A program made the position numbers and the translations under genes. A stretch of DNA of 64,000 bases from assembly GCF_029392075.1 (NCBI RefSeq), contig NZ_CP113929.1, positions 1,736,001-1,800,000 on the forward strand. Direction: 5' to 3'. The notes under the pieces are model-generated. The model ran no database searches. It was not told where the DNA came from and saw only the letters and a list, made by a program, of their open reading frames with translations. The stretch's first letter is position 1. The number at the start of each line of letters is the position of its first letter. Source of the stretch: Bifidobacterium sp. ESL0704 (lineage in GTDB: Bacteria; Actinomycetota; Actinomycetes; Actinomycetales; Bifidobacteriaceae). This document shows positions 47,522 through 55,193 of this stretch, one piece after another.

Positions 47522-50061
47522 CACATCTCCTCAAATTCTTGGCTGGTAATTGACGTATTATATAAACCGACTCGCTTGTCGTTAGAATGCTTATCAATAC
47601 CTGCATAGGAAAGACTCGCGTCTTCATAACGTTTGAACTTATAAACAGCATCATTCATACGTTCGCCATTGAACAGATCCAGGCTAACCAGCAATCTGAA
47701 GTCATCTTTGGTCAAGCCCGTCACTTTCTTGAACAGTTCAGGCTCCAACTTGGTAATCACATCCGCAAGAGAATACTCACGAAAATCGGTGAGATACATG
47801 AAAACCGGAATACGTGTAGCAAATTTAATGAGTTTCTCTTGTATCTGTTTACGTTTGGTCTTATATTCCTTCTCCTCATCACTGATTTCTTGTTTCTGCG
47901 ATGGTGTAGCGTTATCGCCCAGTGCTTTTTTCTTGTCGCTTACCTCTTCAGATTTAGCAATGATAGTTTTCACATCCTCATTCAGACTACGGAAGCCCTC
48001 AATGTTCATCAAAGCATCCATTGCCTTCTGATTGTTCATTAGTTTTCTGAGGGTATTATTGTCAACGTTCACTAGCAATGCGCTCTCCCAGCGCTTTGCT
48101 AGCAATGTCGCTGAAGTACCAGATGTAGCAATATCAAGAACATCAGCAGCATTGAGTTGTCTCATGCTGCTACCGTCATAGGCAAGCACAGGCAGGAAAT
48201 TAATAAAATCAGCCACACTTTGCTCTGGATTGGCATCTTTATCAGGGTTTAGCTTGCAGCTATAATCCGCTATTTGTCGCAATGCTCGATTCGGAGCAAA
48301 ATCAAATACGTAACACTCTTCCTTCATTACTGCATGCCTATTGGGATGCCGACCATCAGGATTCGCAACCACCCAGGGCGATTGAACTCTGAATGCTGCT
48401 TGGAAATACGTTTCCGGACTCGACAGATTCCGCAGCATGAAAATACCACTCCATGGTTTGACTGTGACTCCCGTGGTTAATTTTCCACATGTTAAAGTGA
48501 TGGTCTTAGTCTCCAGCGGGTTACCGAATGAGTTCAGAACCGGTTCAAGCGCCTTGGCTCCCATTCCTGCATGTTGGCCAGCAGCGACATTGACACGATA
48601 ATCATGATAAAAAGTATTCTGATGTTGCTTCAACACATTGCGCATAGCATAGCAAGATGCAACCGAGGGAAGGAACCAAACCGTATGTGACAGAATGTTC
48701 TTAAGACGCGAATCAGAATACGGCATCGGGGGCCTCCTAAAGCCGGCATTCATGTCATCAATTGCCGCCTCAAGATACCCACCTCTAATAAGATCCAACC
48801 ATTTCTGCACATCAGATTCATGCAGAAATTGGGCATCGTCACCTACGCCTTTCGCTTTAAAGAATTCATTAAGATCGAACTCATCTGCGTCACCTTGTGA
48901 AACGACTTCTTTGATGGAATCAGGAACTTTATATGTCATAAGAACCATCCGAGGCAAACCCTCATATGGATTTGGCCCATCAGCGGAATTCCATTCTTGC
49001 TTTGCTCTTTGCTCATCGGAATAAGTCCAATTGAAAATCTGTTCTTCGATAAACTCGCCATTAGCTATCGCGCGGAAAGGCGTACCGGAAAGGTACAGAT
49101 AAGCGCCAGAAGTTATGGGAAGAAAATCCTCATTCCCTAGCTCAGTAACTTGTTTTTCAAACAGTTTTGTAACAGCTGTATCTGAAAAATCGCTTTCCAA
49201 CTCGCTATTAGGTTGAGACCGATCATCTGTATTGGCTTCTTCAAAAAGACCTTTGGCATTCTGACGCCAAGCACCATAGTGATATTCGTCGAAAATCACT
49301 AAATCCCAAGGAATGGTATGAATCCATTCATTTTTAGCTTTAATGCCCCCAGAAGCACTTTTACCAAGTACATCTTGGAATGAATAAAAGCAGACGACTG
49401 GCTTATCTCTATCAGCGGTTTCATAAGTCAATTCAGTGTCGTTAGCGATGAACTGCCAGCCTTCGAAATCCTTATGAGAGAATAAATCTGATTTCCATGA
49501 ATTTTCAACGGCTGGCTTGAAAGTGAGTACAAGAATCTTCTTGTAGCCCTCAGCTTTTGCCAGTTCATAACTAGCAAAAGTCTTCCCAAACCTCATTTTG
49601 GCGTTCCACAGGAAGCGTGGAGTTCCATCAGGATTCTCCACTTTATAGTTGTGGAAGTATTCTCTTGTTCTCCGTACAGCTTCCTGCTGCTCCGGACGCA
49701 TCTTAAAATCTTCGACACGATCAGACAAAGACTCTTGGCGATTTCTTACAGCAACAATAGCCTTACGAACCGTCTCAACATCGCATCGGAACCATTCTTT
49801 AAAAGGATTAGGGACGCCATTGTTCTTTAATACTCGATGAACTGCTTTATCCCTAAATGACGTACCATCACTTCGTATCGCATCTTCCTCCAACACTATA
49901 GTACGGGCGAAATTCCCTGTACCTGTCTGTTCACCAACACGATCATTGACATCTCTCTTAGTATCTCCAACTTTAATCAGACCCTTATGGTCTTCATAAG
50001 GAACTGTATACCCATAAATCTTCGGAGACACCTGAGGCTTAGCAGGGAAAAAATTAGACAT
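47521..50061 (-). CDS. GIY-YIG/T5orf172 plus DEAD/DEAH helicase protein (restriction-type)
   Basis: An 846-residue protein with two parts. Residues about 13-80 look like a GIY-YIG/T5orf172 nuclease or DNA-binding module (YGYTVPYEDHKGLIKVGDTK then RDVNDRV and FRDKAVHRVL). From about 120 comes a superfamily 2 helicase: Walker A variant FLWNAKMRFGKTFASYE, Walker B LVIFDEYHYGAW, motif III YLYLSGTPFRA, and motif VI YFQAAFRVQSPW. A charged C-terminal region of about 250 residues follows, including a Lys/Glu coil. This type of helicase is found with adenine methyltransferases, where it would translocate on DNA. It begins 16 nt after the methyltransferase stop and ends in a TGATG overlap with the Shedu-like gene. 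Confidence 0.85.
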   Translation of the reverse strand: MSNFFPAKPQVSPKIYGYTVPYEDHKGLIKVGDTKRDVNDRVGEQTGTGNFARTIVLEEDAIRSDGTSFRDKAVHRVLKNNGVPNPFKEWFRCDVETVRKAIVAVRNRQESLSDRVEDFKMRPEQQEAVRRTREYFHNYKVENPDGTPRFLWNAKMRFGKTFASYELAKAEGYKKILVLTFKPAVENSWKSDLFSHKDFEGWQFIANDTELTYETADRDKPVVCFYSFQDVLGKSASGGIKAKNEWIHTIPWDLVIFDEYHYGAWRQNAKGLFEEANTDDRSQPNSELESDFSDTAVTKLFEKQVTELGNEDFLPITSGAYLYLSGTPFRAIANGEFIEEQIFNWTYSDEQRAKQEWNSADGPNPYEGLPRMVLMTYKVPDSIKEVVSQGDADEFDLNEFFKAKGVGDDAQFLHESDVQKWLDLIRGGYLEAAIDDMNAGFRRPPMPYSDSRLKNILSHTVWFLPSVASCYAMRNVLKQHQNTFYHDYRVNVAAGQHAGMGAKALEPVLNSFGNPLETKTITLTCGKLTTGVTVKPWSGIFMLRNLSSPETYFQAAFRVQSPWVVANPDGRHPNRHAVMKEECYVFDFAPNRALRQIADYSCKLNPDKDANPEQSVADFINFLPVLAYDGSSMRQLNAADVLDIATSGTSATLLAKRWESALLVNVDNNTLRKLMNNQKAMDALMNIEGFRSLNEDVKTIIAKSEEVSDKKKALGDNATPSQKQEISDEEKEYKTKRKQIQEKLIKFATRIPVFMYLTDFREYSLADVITKLEPELFKKVTGLTKDDFRLLVSLDLFNGERMNDAVYKFKRYEDASLSYAGIDKHSNDKRVGLYNTSITSQEFEEM

Positions 50062-50077
50062 TCAACTCACTCACCAA

Positions 50078-51601
50078 TCAATCCATTGGCTTAATCAAAG
50101 ACTCAATAAACCGTTCCTCTGAAGAAGAAATGCCATACTTCTTATATAATTCCTCATCCGACCAACGAACCGAGAAATCCTGCATTGGCACAAATCCATA
50201 AACTTTAGAGGTTGCATGCTGCGAAGGTTTTCTAAGTAAAACAAGAAAGCGGAAAAGCCGAGTTTTCATATACGATATAACATTTTCACACTCTTCTTGC
50301 GATGCATAAGGCCCTACAAGCAGATATGTTTCAGTCGACACTGTATTAGGAGCGCCAAAAAATGGCTTTCCAATAATAGGATGAGGAAAAGCATCACTTC
50401 CGCTTCCCGCCTCAGGAACAAACACTTTATTTGACTTAATCCATGAGCGATTACTTCGAATCAAGGAACTCTCAATCCAGGAAGTGCCCTTATTCTCGTA
50501 CAGCTTTATGCCATTGTCAATCCTGCTCTTTTTACCATGAAACGTGGTAGGTAGCCCGAAAGGTTTTCGCGCACTAACTTGTGATTCAAAAGTCGGCTCT
50601 TTTAAAAGTCTAACTTTCTTCAAAATTTGTACAGCTTCATTCCAGCGAATAAAGACGTCCGAACCTTCCTCTAATAAAGGTCGCTCTACTTCCCTGCCAG
50701 CCCCTGAACTTGTAATCGTTTGTACTTTACAATCACCTTTATTGTCACGATCCCAGAGGAAATAGCATACTCCTCCCTTAATCTGCACACCCGGAAAACA
50801 GTCCATAGCATTTGGATAATCATGGATCTCTCTTATCCTGCGATCGTGGAGCATATCATCTCTAAATTGATCGAGTCCCTTACCTCCAGCGAACCAGCGA
50901 GATGGAATAATCATCGTTAAGTATCGAGGGTTAAGTTTTTCTGCTTGTTCAACAAATCTCTGATAAATAGGAGATGCACTAACTCTATATCCTCCGTCAC
51001 TCATCTGATAAGGAGGGTTACCGACGATTACATCAAACTGCATATTGAAAAAACTTTCTGGAGTGTATGTGTGCAAAAATTCGTAGGTATAGCTTTCAAG
51101 ATCACTGGAGCGATCATATTGTTCTTTACTAGCACCGCAATATACGCACTGCTTCCCGTCCCAAACATGCGGATGCAGTGACGGCTCATCATATTTGATA
51201 TTGCCTGCATCGTTATCGAATTTGCCACAAATCGAATATTTACCTGATGCATTTTTAGAACAATAAAGACTTCTACGTGAAATCAGAGAAGTCAACTCGG
51301 TAGTCGCAATACCGTAAACCTGATAGAGCAAGATATGGTTGATACGCTCGTACTGATCTGGTATCTTCTGCTTCAATCCCTCATTTAGACGTTTGGTAAT
51401 TTCTCTAAGGAAGACACCAGTTTTAGTGAAAGGATCCAGAAACTTAGCATCTGGATTACTCCATAAGTCTGTCGGTAACTGGTCTAGAACTCGGTTGGCA
51501 AGACTAGGAGGGGTAAATACCTCGTCATTAGACAGATTAGCCAAACAAGATAAAACGTCAGGATTGTAGTTCTTTACAGCTATCTGATTATTCACACTCA
51601 T
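50078..51601 (-). CDS. Eco57I-type N6-adenine DNA methyltransferase
   Basis: The 507-residue product has the AdoMet motif I (AKFLDPFTKTGVFLREI, about residues 55-70) and the catalytic motif IV VGNPPYQMSDGGY (about residues 193-205), the N6-adenine NPPY signature of the Eco57I family. Between them is an insert with four Cys (CSKNASGKYSIC, CVYCGAS) that could bind zinc. The remaining ~280 residues should hold the target-recognition part. No nuclease motif is seen within it, unlike Type IIG enzymes. Its start overlaps the end of the upstream small methyltransferase gene by 14 nt, and the helicase gene follows after 16 nt. Confidence 0.88.
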   Translation of the reverse strand: MSVNNQIAVKNYNPDVLSCLANLSNDEVFTPPSLANRVLDQLPTDLWSNPDAKFLDPFTKTGVFLREITKRLNEGLKQKIPDQYERINHILLYQVYGIATTELTSLISRRSLYCSKNASGKYSICGKFDNDAGNIKYDEPSLHPHVWDGKQCVYCGASKEQYDRSSDLESYTYEFLHTYTPESFFNMQFDVIVGNPPYQMSDGGYRVSASPIYQRFVEQAEKLNPRYLTMIIPSRWFAGGKGLDQFRDDMLHDRRIREIHDYPNAMDCFPGVQIKGGVCYFLWDRDNKGDCKVQTITSSGAGREVERPLLEEGSDVFIRWNEAVQILKKVRLLKEPTFESQVSARKPFGLPTTFHGKKSRIDNGIKLYENKGTSWIESSLIRSNRSWIKSNKVFVPEAGSGSDAFPHPIIGKPFFGAPNTVSTETYLLVGPYASQEECENVISYMKTRLFRFLVLLRKPSQHATSKVYGFVPMQDFSVRWSDEELYKKYGISSSEERFIESLIKPMD

Positions 51602-52265
51602 CTAGCCCCACCTTTGCAAAATCGACCAACGGATAATCTTTGACTGGCGTTGGTACTATCTTACCCATATCATCGGCATCCATATGCTCAACCATGTCGA
51701 AGGTCGGTTCAGCCGTCGCAGTATTAACCAAAGAATCAAAGGCGAAATCGCACCGCTTGACTTTCCCGCCAGATACCAAAGACCATTCCGGGAAAACGAT
51801 AGGTTTTCCAGCATTATCCTTCATACTGAGAGCATCGCCACATACGACGTTTCTTTCCAAGACGTAACGTATTGACTCGCGAACTGAATCGCGAGACTTC
51901 GTTTTAAACTTTGTCGTATATGCTTTATTAGCTGCAGCAAATAGCCTATCGCGACAATCCGCAATATTGTCGGGTAACAAATCAATCCCATACAACGACG
52001 CTATTGCCAAAAACAGATGACGCTCATATTCAAGTTGAATTTTCCCATACTTTTTCGCAACTACGATTAGTTTTCTCCTCAGGACTTCAATAAGAAAATT
52101 ACCGTCCCCACAAGCCGGCTCAAGAAACCGGCTCTCAATTCGTTCGGTCTCCCCTTTGACCAAGTCAAGCATGGCATCCACTTCACGCTTGGCAGTAAAC
52201 ACTTCTCCGTGTTCCTCGACCCGTCGCTTCGACTTGATCTGAGATTCCGTTCTGAGTATTTCCAC
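51588..52265 (-). CDS. Small methyltransferase-like protein without visible catalytic motif
   Basis: The 225-residue product begins with a conserved EEHGEVFTAKREVDAML region and has AdoMet motif I (SRFLEPACGDGNFLIEVL) and motif II (YGIDLLPDNIADCRDRL), as in N6-adenine methyltransferases. The N-P-P-Y/F catalytic motif IV is missing: the NVVCGDALSM strand is followed by FPEWSLVSGGKVKRCDFAF instead. It may be an AdoMet-binding partner of the full enzyme encoded 14 nt later, or a regulatory subunit. The GTG at 52265 is the first codon after a TATACT box; no Shine-Dalgarno sequence. It heads the four-gene operon. Confidence 0.8.
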   Translation of the reverse strand: MEILRTESQIKSKRRVEEHGEVFTAKREVDAMLDLVKGETERIESRFLEPACGDGNFLIEVLRRKLIVVAKKYGKIQLEYERHLFLAIASLYGIDLLPDNIADCRDRLFAAANKAYTTKFKTKSRDSVRESIRYVLERNVVCGDALSMKDNAGKPIVFPEWSLVSGGKVKRCDFAFDSLVNTATAEPTFDMVEHMDADDMGKIVPTPVKDYPLVDFAKVGLDECE

Positions 52266-52271
52266 ATTTTA

Positions 52272-52277
52272 AGTATA
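52272..52277 (-). promoter_or_regulatory. -10-like box of the methyltransferase-helicase-Shedu operon
   Basis: TATACT on the minus strand, followed by six bases (TAAAAT) and the GTG start at 52265, so the operon message is probably leaderless. The 71-bp gap also serves the divergent beta-family gene, whose own start has AAAGGAG. Confidence 0.45.
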
Positions 52278-52336
52278 CAGGTACTCTATTAACGATAATA
52301 TAAAATTGACATTCAACAATTTCAAAGGAGAAGTCT

Positions 52337-53431
52337 GTGAACAACCAAAATATTTACAGCCCTCGTATTCTTCTGAAGCGAGGAGAGATGGGCGCCGTTA
52401 AACTATTGGATATAACTAATAATCCCTACAAAAATAGTTTCATTCCTATATTCGAACTTACAACAGTTGAAGGCTGGAAAACGGAAGATACCGTTGAAGC
52501 CGAACAAGAAAATACAATCCGAATCAAAACACAAATAAAACGAATTACTTCTTCTTGGGATAAGCGTCTGCCGGCTTTCTTAGACGGTTCGAATGCGGGA
52601 ATAACTGAAGATGAAGAGTCTATTCCATTGACCCAAGCATTTATGGAGACAAAGGAATTAGTAGACTTTAATTTCATTCCTATTTCTCACACTCTCGACC
52701 TTTCAGACGAAGAATCAATACAGATTAGAAGAATGCTGGATTCACATCGTTGCTATAAAACGGCAATCCGACTGACTCTTAACTTATGGGAAACTTTCGG
52801 TTTAGATGCTGTAGACGATTGGCTCAAAGGTCTAAATCTCAGCCAATCAAACTGCTATTTAATTATTGATTTACAAAACCCCACTGATTTATCCGTATAT
52901 GAATCAGCAAAATCACTAATTCTTTCTTTCAACGAGAGATTCTCGGAATGTCCAATAATTTTACTTTCCACTTCTGTACCAGATTCGGGACAGTTTACTA
53001 AAGTACTCACACCATATCCGAGATCTGAATGGATTAACTGGAAATCAATTCAAAAAGACTGTCAAAATATAATCTTCGGAGATTACGGCACTGTGGGCTT
53101 ATACCAAGAACTTGCCATTGACCCTAAATTTATACAAATTTCAGGAAAATTTAAATACACCTTAGAAGACAATTGGTACATAGCAAAAGGAGGTCTTTTT
53201 AAGAGCAATAAAGCTGATAAAAGTTTAGGGGGCGTATCAGTTAAACCCGTACTTGAAGCTATTTCAAAATTACCAGGTTTTAATCCAACCCATTGCTCGG
53301 CAGATACTTGGATTAAAGAACGAGCAGAAGGAACGGTTGACACAAAACGATATGGGAATTCTGCTACTTGGATTACTCAAGCGATGCTACATCACATAGA
53401 GACAGTGCTTGAACAATTAGCAGAATTATAA
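52337..53431 (+). CDS. Beta-family protein (T4 beta/sce7725-like)
   Basis: The 364-residue product starts NNQNIYSPRILLKRGEMGAV and has the spaced strands (IPIFELTTVEGW, LPAFLDGSN, FNFIPISHTLDL, CYLIIDLQNP) of the beta-protein family (PF14350), first noted in phage T4 and later found beside sce7726 genes. It ends in a QLAEL tail. Biochemical function is not known to me. The GTG at 52337 has AAAGGAGAAG upstream. Its 3' end overlaps the sce7726-like gene on the other strand by about 40 nt, an arrangement that couples the two by antisense. AT-rich. Confidence 0.78.
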   Translation: MNNQNIYSPRILLKRGEMGAVKLLDITNNPYKNSFIPIFELTTVEGWKTEDTVEAEQENTIRIKTQIKRITSSWDKRLPAFLDGSNAGITEDEESIPLTQAFMETKELVDFNFIPISHTLDLSDEESIQIRRMLDSHRCYKTAIRLTLNLWETFGLDAVDDWLKGLNLSQSNCYLIIDLQNPTDLSVYESAKSLILSFNERFSECPIILLSTSVPDSGQFTKVLTPYPRSEWINWKSIQKDCQNIIFGDYGTVGLYQELAIDPKFIQISGKFKYTLEDNWYIAKGGLFKSNKADKSLGGVSVKPVLEAISKLPGFNPTHCSADTWIKERAEGTVDTKRYGNSATWITQAMLHHIETVLEQLAEL

Positions 53432-54069
53432 TATTCTCTTTCGTCATGCCAGTTTTGTCTATCCTTCAACTTACAGCGCACAATTAGCCTAATCTGGGAT
53501 AGAGTGAAGTTTTGCACTACTCTGTCCCAGATATCACTACGTTGTTTATCATATAAGCCTTTACCTAAACCATAATCTCTGAGTACATCCAAAGCCTCAT
53601 CTTTCCATAAAAACTGAACAACCGATGAAGGATCAATTCTAGTTTTATTGGTATGAGCCGAACGATACTTACGTAAATAAACATTCCCTTTTTGCGATGT
53701 TTTAGCTACATAGATACCCCAGAAATCAGGAAGTATTTGTAAGGACTGTTCAAGATGATTTGGAGCCACAACTAAATTGCAATAATCCATCACTTTTGAA
53801 TAATATTTAATTTGTTTCGGCAACCGATCAAGATTGTCGCTTTCGCTTTTCAGCTCATACCCCGTAAGATGCCCGTTAATGACAGCAATATCTGCACGCA
53901 CTTCTCCGCATATGTCAAGTTCATTGAGAATTTTGGCATCCGCTGTCATTAAGCTACTTTGGTTCTCAATCATCTTCCAAGTAGCCATACGGATATCAAA
54001 GTCATGCATTTTAGGTTGAGGCATAGAACAATTTAAACACGGCTTCTGTGCACTTTTTGTAAAATCCAT
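53392..54069 (-). CDS. sce7726 family protein
   Basis: The ~225-residue product has the family core GEVRADIAVINGHLTGYELKSE followed by DNLDRLPKQIKYYSKVMDYC and NLVVAPNHLEQSLQILPDF. The Asp and ExK arrangement (ADIAV...GYELKSE) is that of a PD-(D/E)XK nuclease. Family members sit next to beta/sce7725 genes, as here. The start is uncertain: an ATG at 54069 (MDFTKSAQK) is used; another start at MHDFDIR is possible. The convergent neighbour overlaps its end. I infer a small defence or toxin-like module. Confidence 0.78.
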   Translation of the reverse strand: MDFTKSAQKPCLNCSMPQPKMHDFDIRMATWKMIENQSSLMTADAKILNELDICGEVRADIAVINGHLTGYELKSESDNLDRLPKQIKYYSKVMDYCNLVVAPNHLEQSLQILPDFWGIYVAKTSQKGNVYLRKYRSAHTNKTRIDPSSVVQFLWKDEALDVLRDYGLGKGLYDKQRSDIWDRVVQNFTLSQIRLIVRCKLKDRQNWHDEREYYNSANCSSTVSM

Positions 54070-54209
54070 ACAATCGAAAATAATATTACAGCCGAACAAA
54101 TGGAATCAAAAAAAATTCCACCTCCAAAAATTTTTAAAAGTCGACCATTCGAATCGTGGCGCGACTTCTAAAAGTCTAAACCAATAAGCGGTTCTAAATA
54201 TTCATTCAA

Positions 54210-55166
54210 TTATTCAAATCTATACCTCATATCCACAGGAATTTGGGACAAAAGGTCGCTTTCTGCCAGTTCAAAAATTGCTGAATTGACGAAACCTTGC
54301 GATGATGACTTGCCCCAGGCCTGCTGACACATTTGGACCAGAGTACTGCCATCGATAAGTTGGATATCGGCTTCATTCGCATATTTGACAGCCTGAGCTG
54401 TATAGGTGCTTGTCGTGATAAAAATCAGCCCCTGCGCATGTTGTATCTCGTTGGCACCGGCAAGCTTGCGCAAAAACGGCAGACCGACATGGCGATAGGG
54501 CTCGAAGCACTTGCACTCCGCAATATACGTGCGACCATCTTTGATCATTTTCAAATCAAATCCACCATCGTTGTTGGACTGGGTAACCGCAACCTGGTAA
54601 CCAAAGTTTCGATAGAGGTCGGCACAGAACGGCTCGAAATCGGCGGGTTGCGACGAGAAACTGTCGACAATCGCCTGAACCGACGTGGCACGTTGCCGCA
54701 CCTTGACCCGCTGAACCGCACGCTGGCGCTTGAAGGATTCCTCGCGCGAATAACTGATCGAATTCCCGTGATGCCGCATGTCGAGTACAAGACCGTACAA
54801 GGTCAATGGGTTCTTGGATTTGAATGAGAACCCTGCAACTTCGAGCGTACTTTTCGGCTTGCAGATTTTATTGTTTGAATGCCGCCGATCGGCGGTGCCA
54901 TCCTTCTTTGAGAACTGCCAGTATGGGTAATTCAAAACAAAGCTGCCAATCCCATCGTCATCTCGTGAATGACTGATTCTGACGCCTTTCGGCACCTCGA
55001 CGTCGCAGGTTTTGCGCACTTTCCCCTTCAACCATATCTGCCGAAGTTCACGAAGCACCAGGACAACCATAATGATGCCAGCAGCAGTTATCACCAACGG
55101 AATTATGTGAGCCTCCAAAACTGGAATGAGCTTGATGAGTTTGTCGCTAACGTCGAAATCAGTCAT
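54210..55166 (-). CDS. Membrane-anchored Mrr-like restriction endonuclease
   Basis: The 318-residue protein has one or two N-terminal hydrophobic helices (about residues 11-45, HIIPLVITAAGIIMVVLVL) and a C-terminal Mrr_cat nuclease domain with the catalytic core NNDGGFDLKMIKDGRTYIAE and CKCF (Asp and Glu-Xaa-Lys). Mrr-type enzymes cut modified or structured foreign DNA. The membrane anchor is unusual and would place the nuclease at the cytoplasmic face where phage DNA enters. It starts 27 nt after the SNF2-helicase stop on the same strand, so the two are probably co-transcribed. Confidence 0.85.
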   Translation of the reverse strand: MTDFDVSDKLIKLIPVLEAHIIPLVITAAGIIMVVLVLRELRQIWLKGKVRKTCDVEVPKGVRISHSRDDDGIGSFVLNYPYWQFSKKDGTADRRHSNNKICKPKSTLEVAGFSFKSKNPLTLYGLVLDMRHHGNSISYSREESFKRQRAVQRVKVRQRATSVQAIVDSFSSQPADFEPFCADLYRNFGYQVAVTQSNNDGGFDLKMIKDGRTYIAECKCFEPYRHVGLPFLRKLAGANEIQHAQGLIFITTSTYTAQAVKYANEADIQLIDGSTLVQMCQQAWGKSSSQGFVNSAIFELAESDLLSQIPVDMRYRFE

Positions 55167-55193
55167 AAATAGAATATTACCTTCAGATAATCC

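Noticed and set aside
50078..52265. Type I restriction system (HsdM/HsdS)
   Set aside because: No HsdS-like target subunit and no HsdR; the methyltransferase is Eco57I-like and the helicase has a GIY-YIG module.
50078..52265. One methyltransferase gene broken by a frameshift
   Set aside because: Both products carry their own AdoMet motif I, so they are two proteins rather than halves of one.
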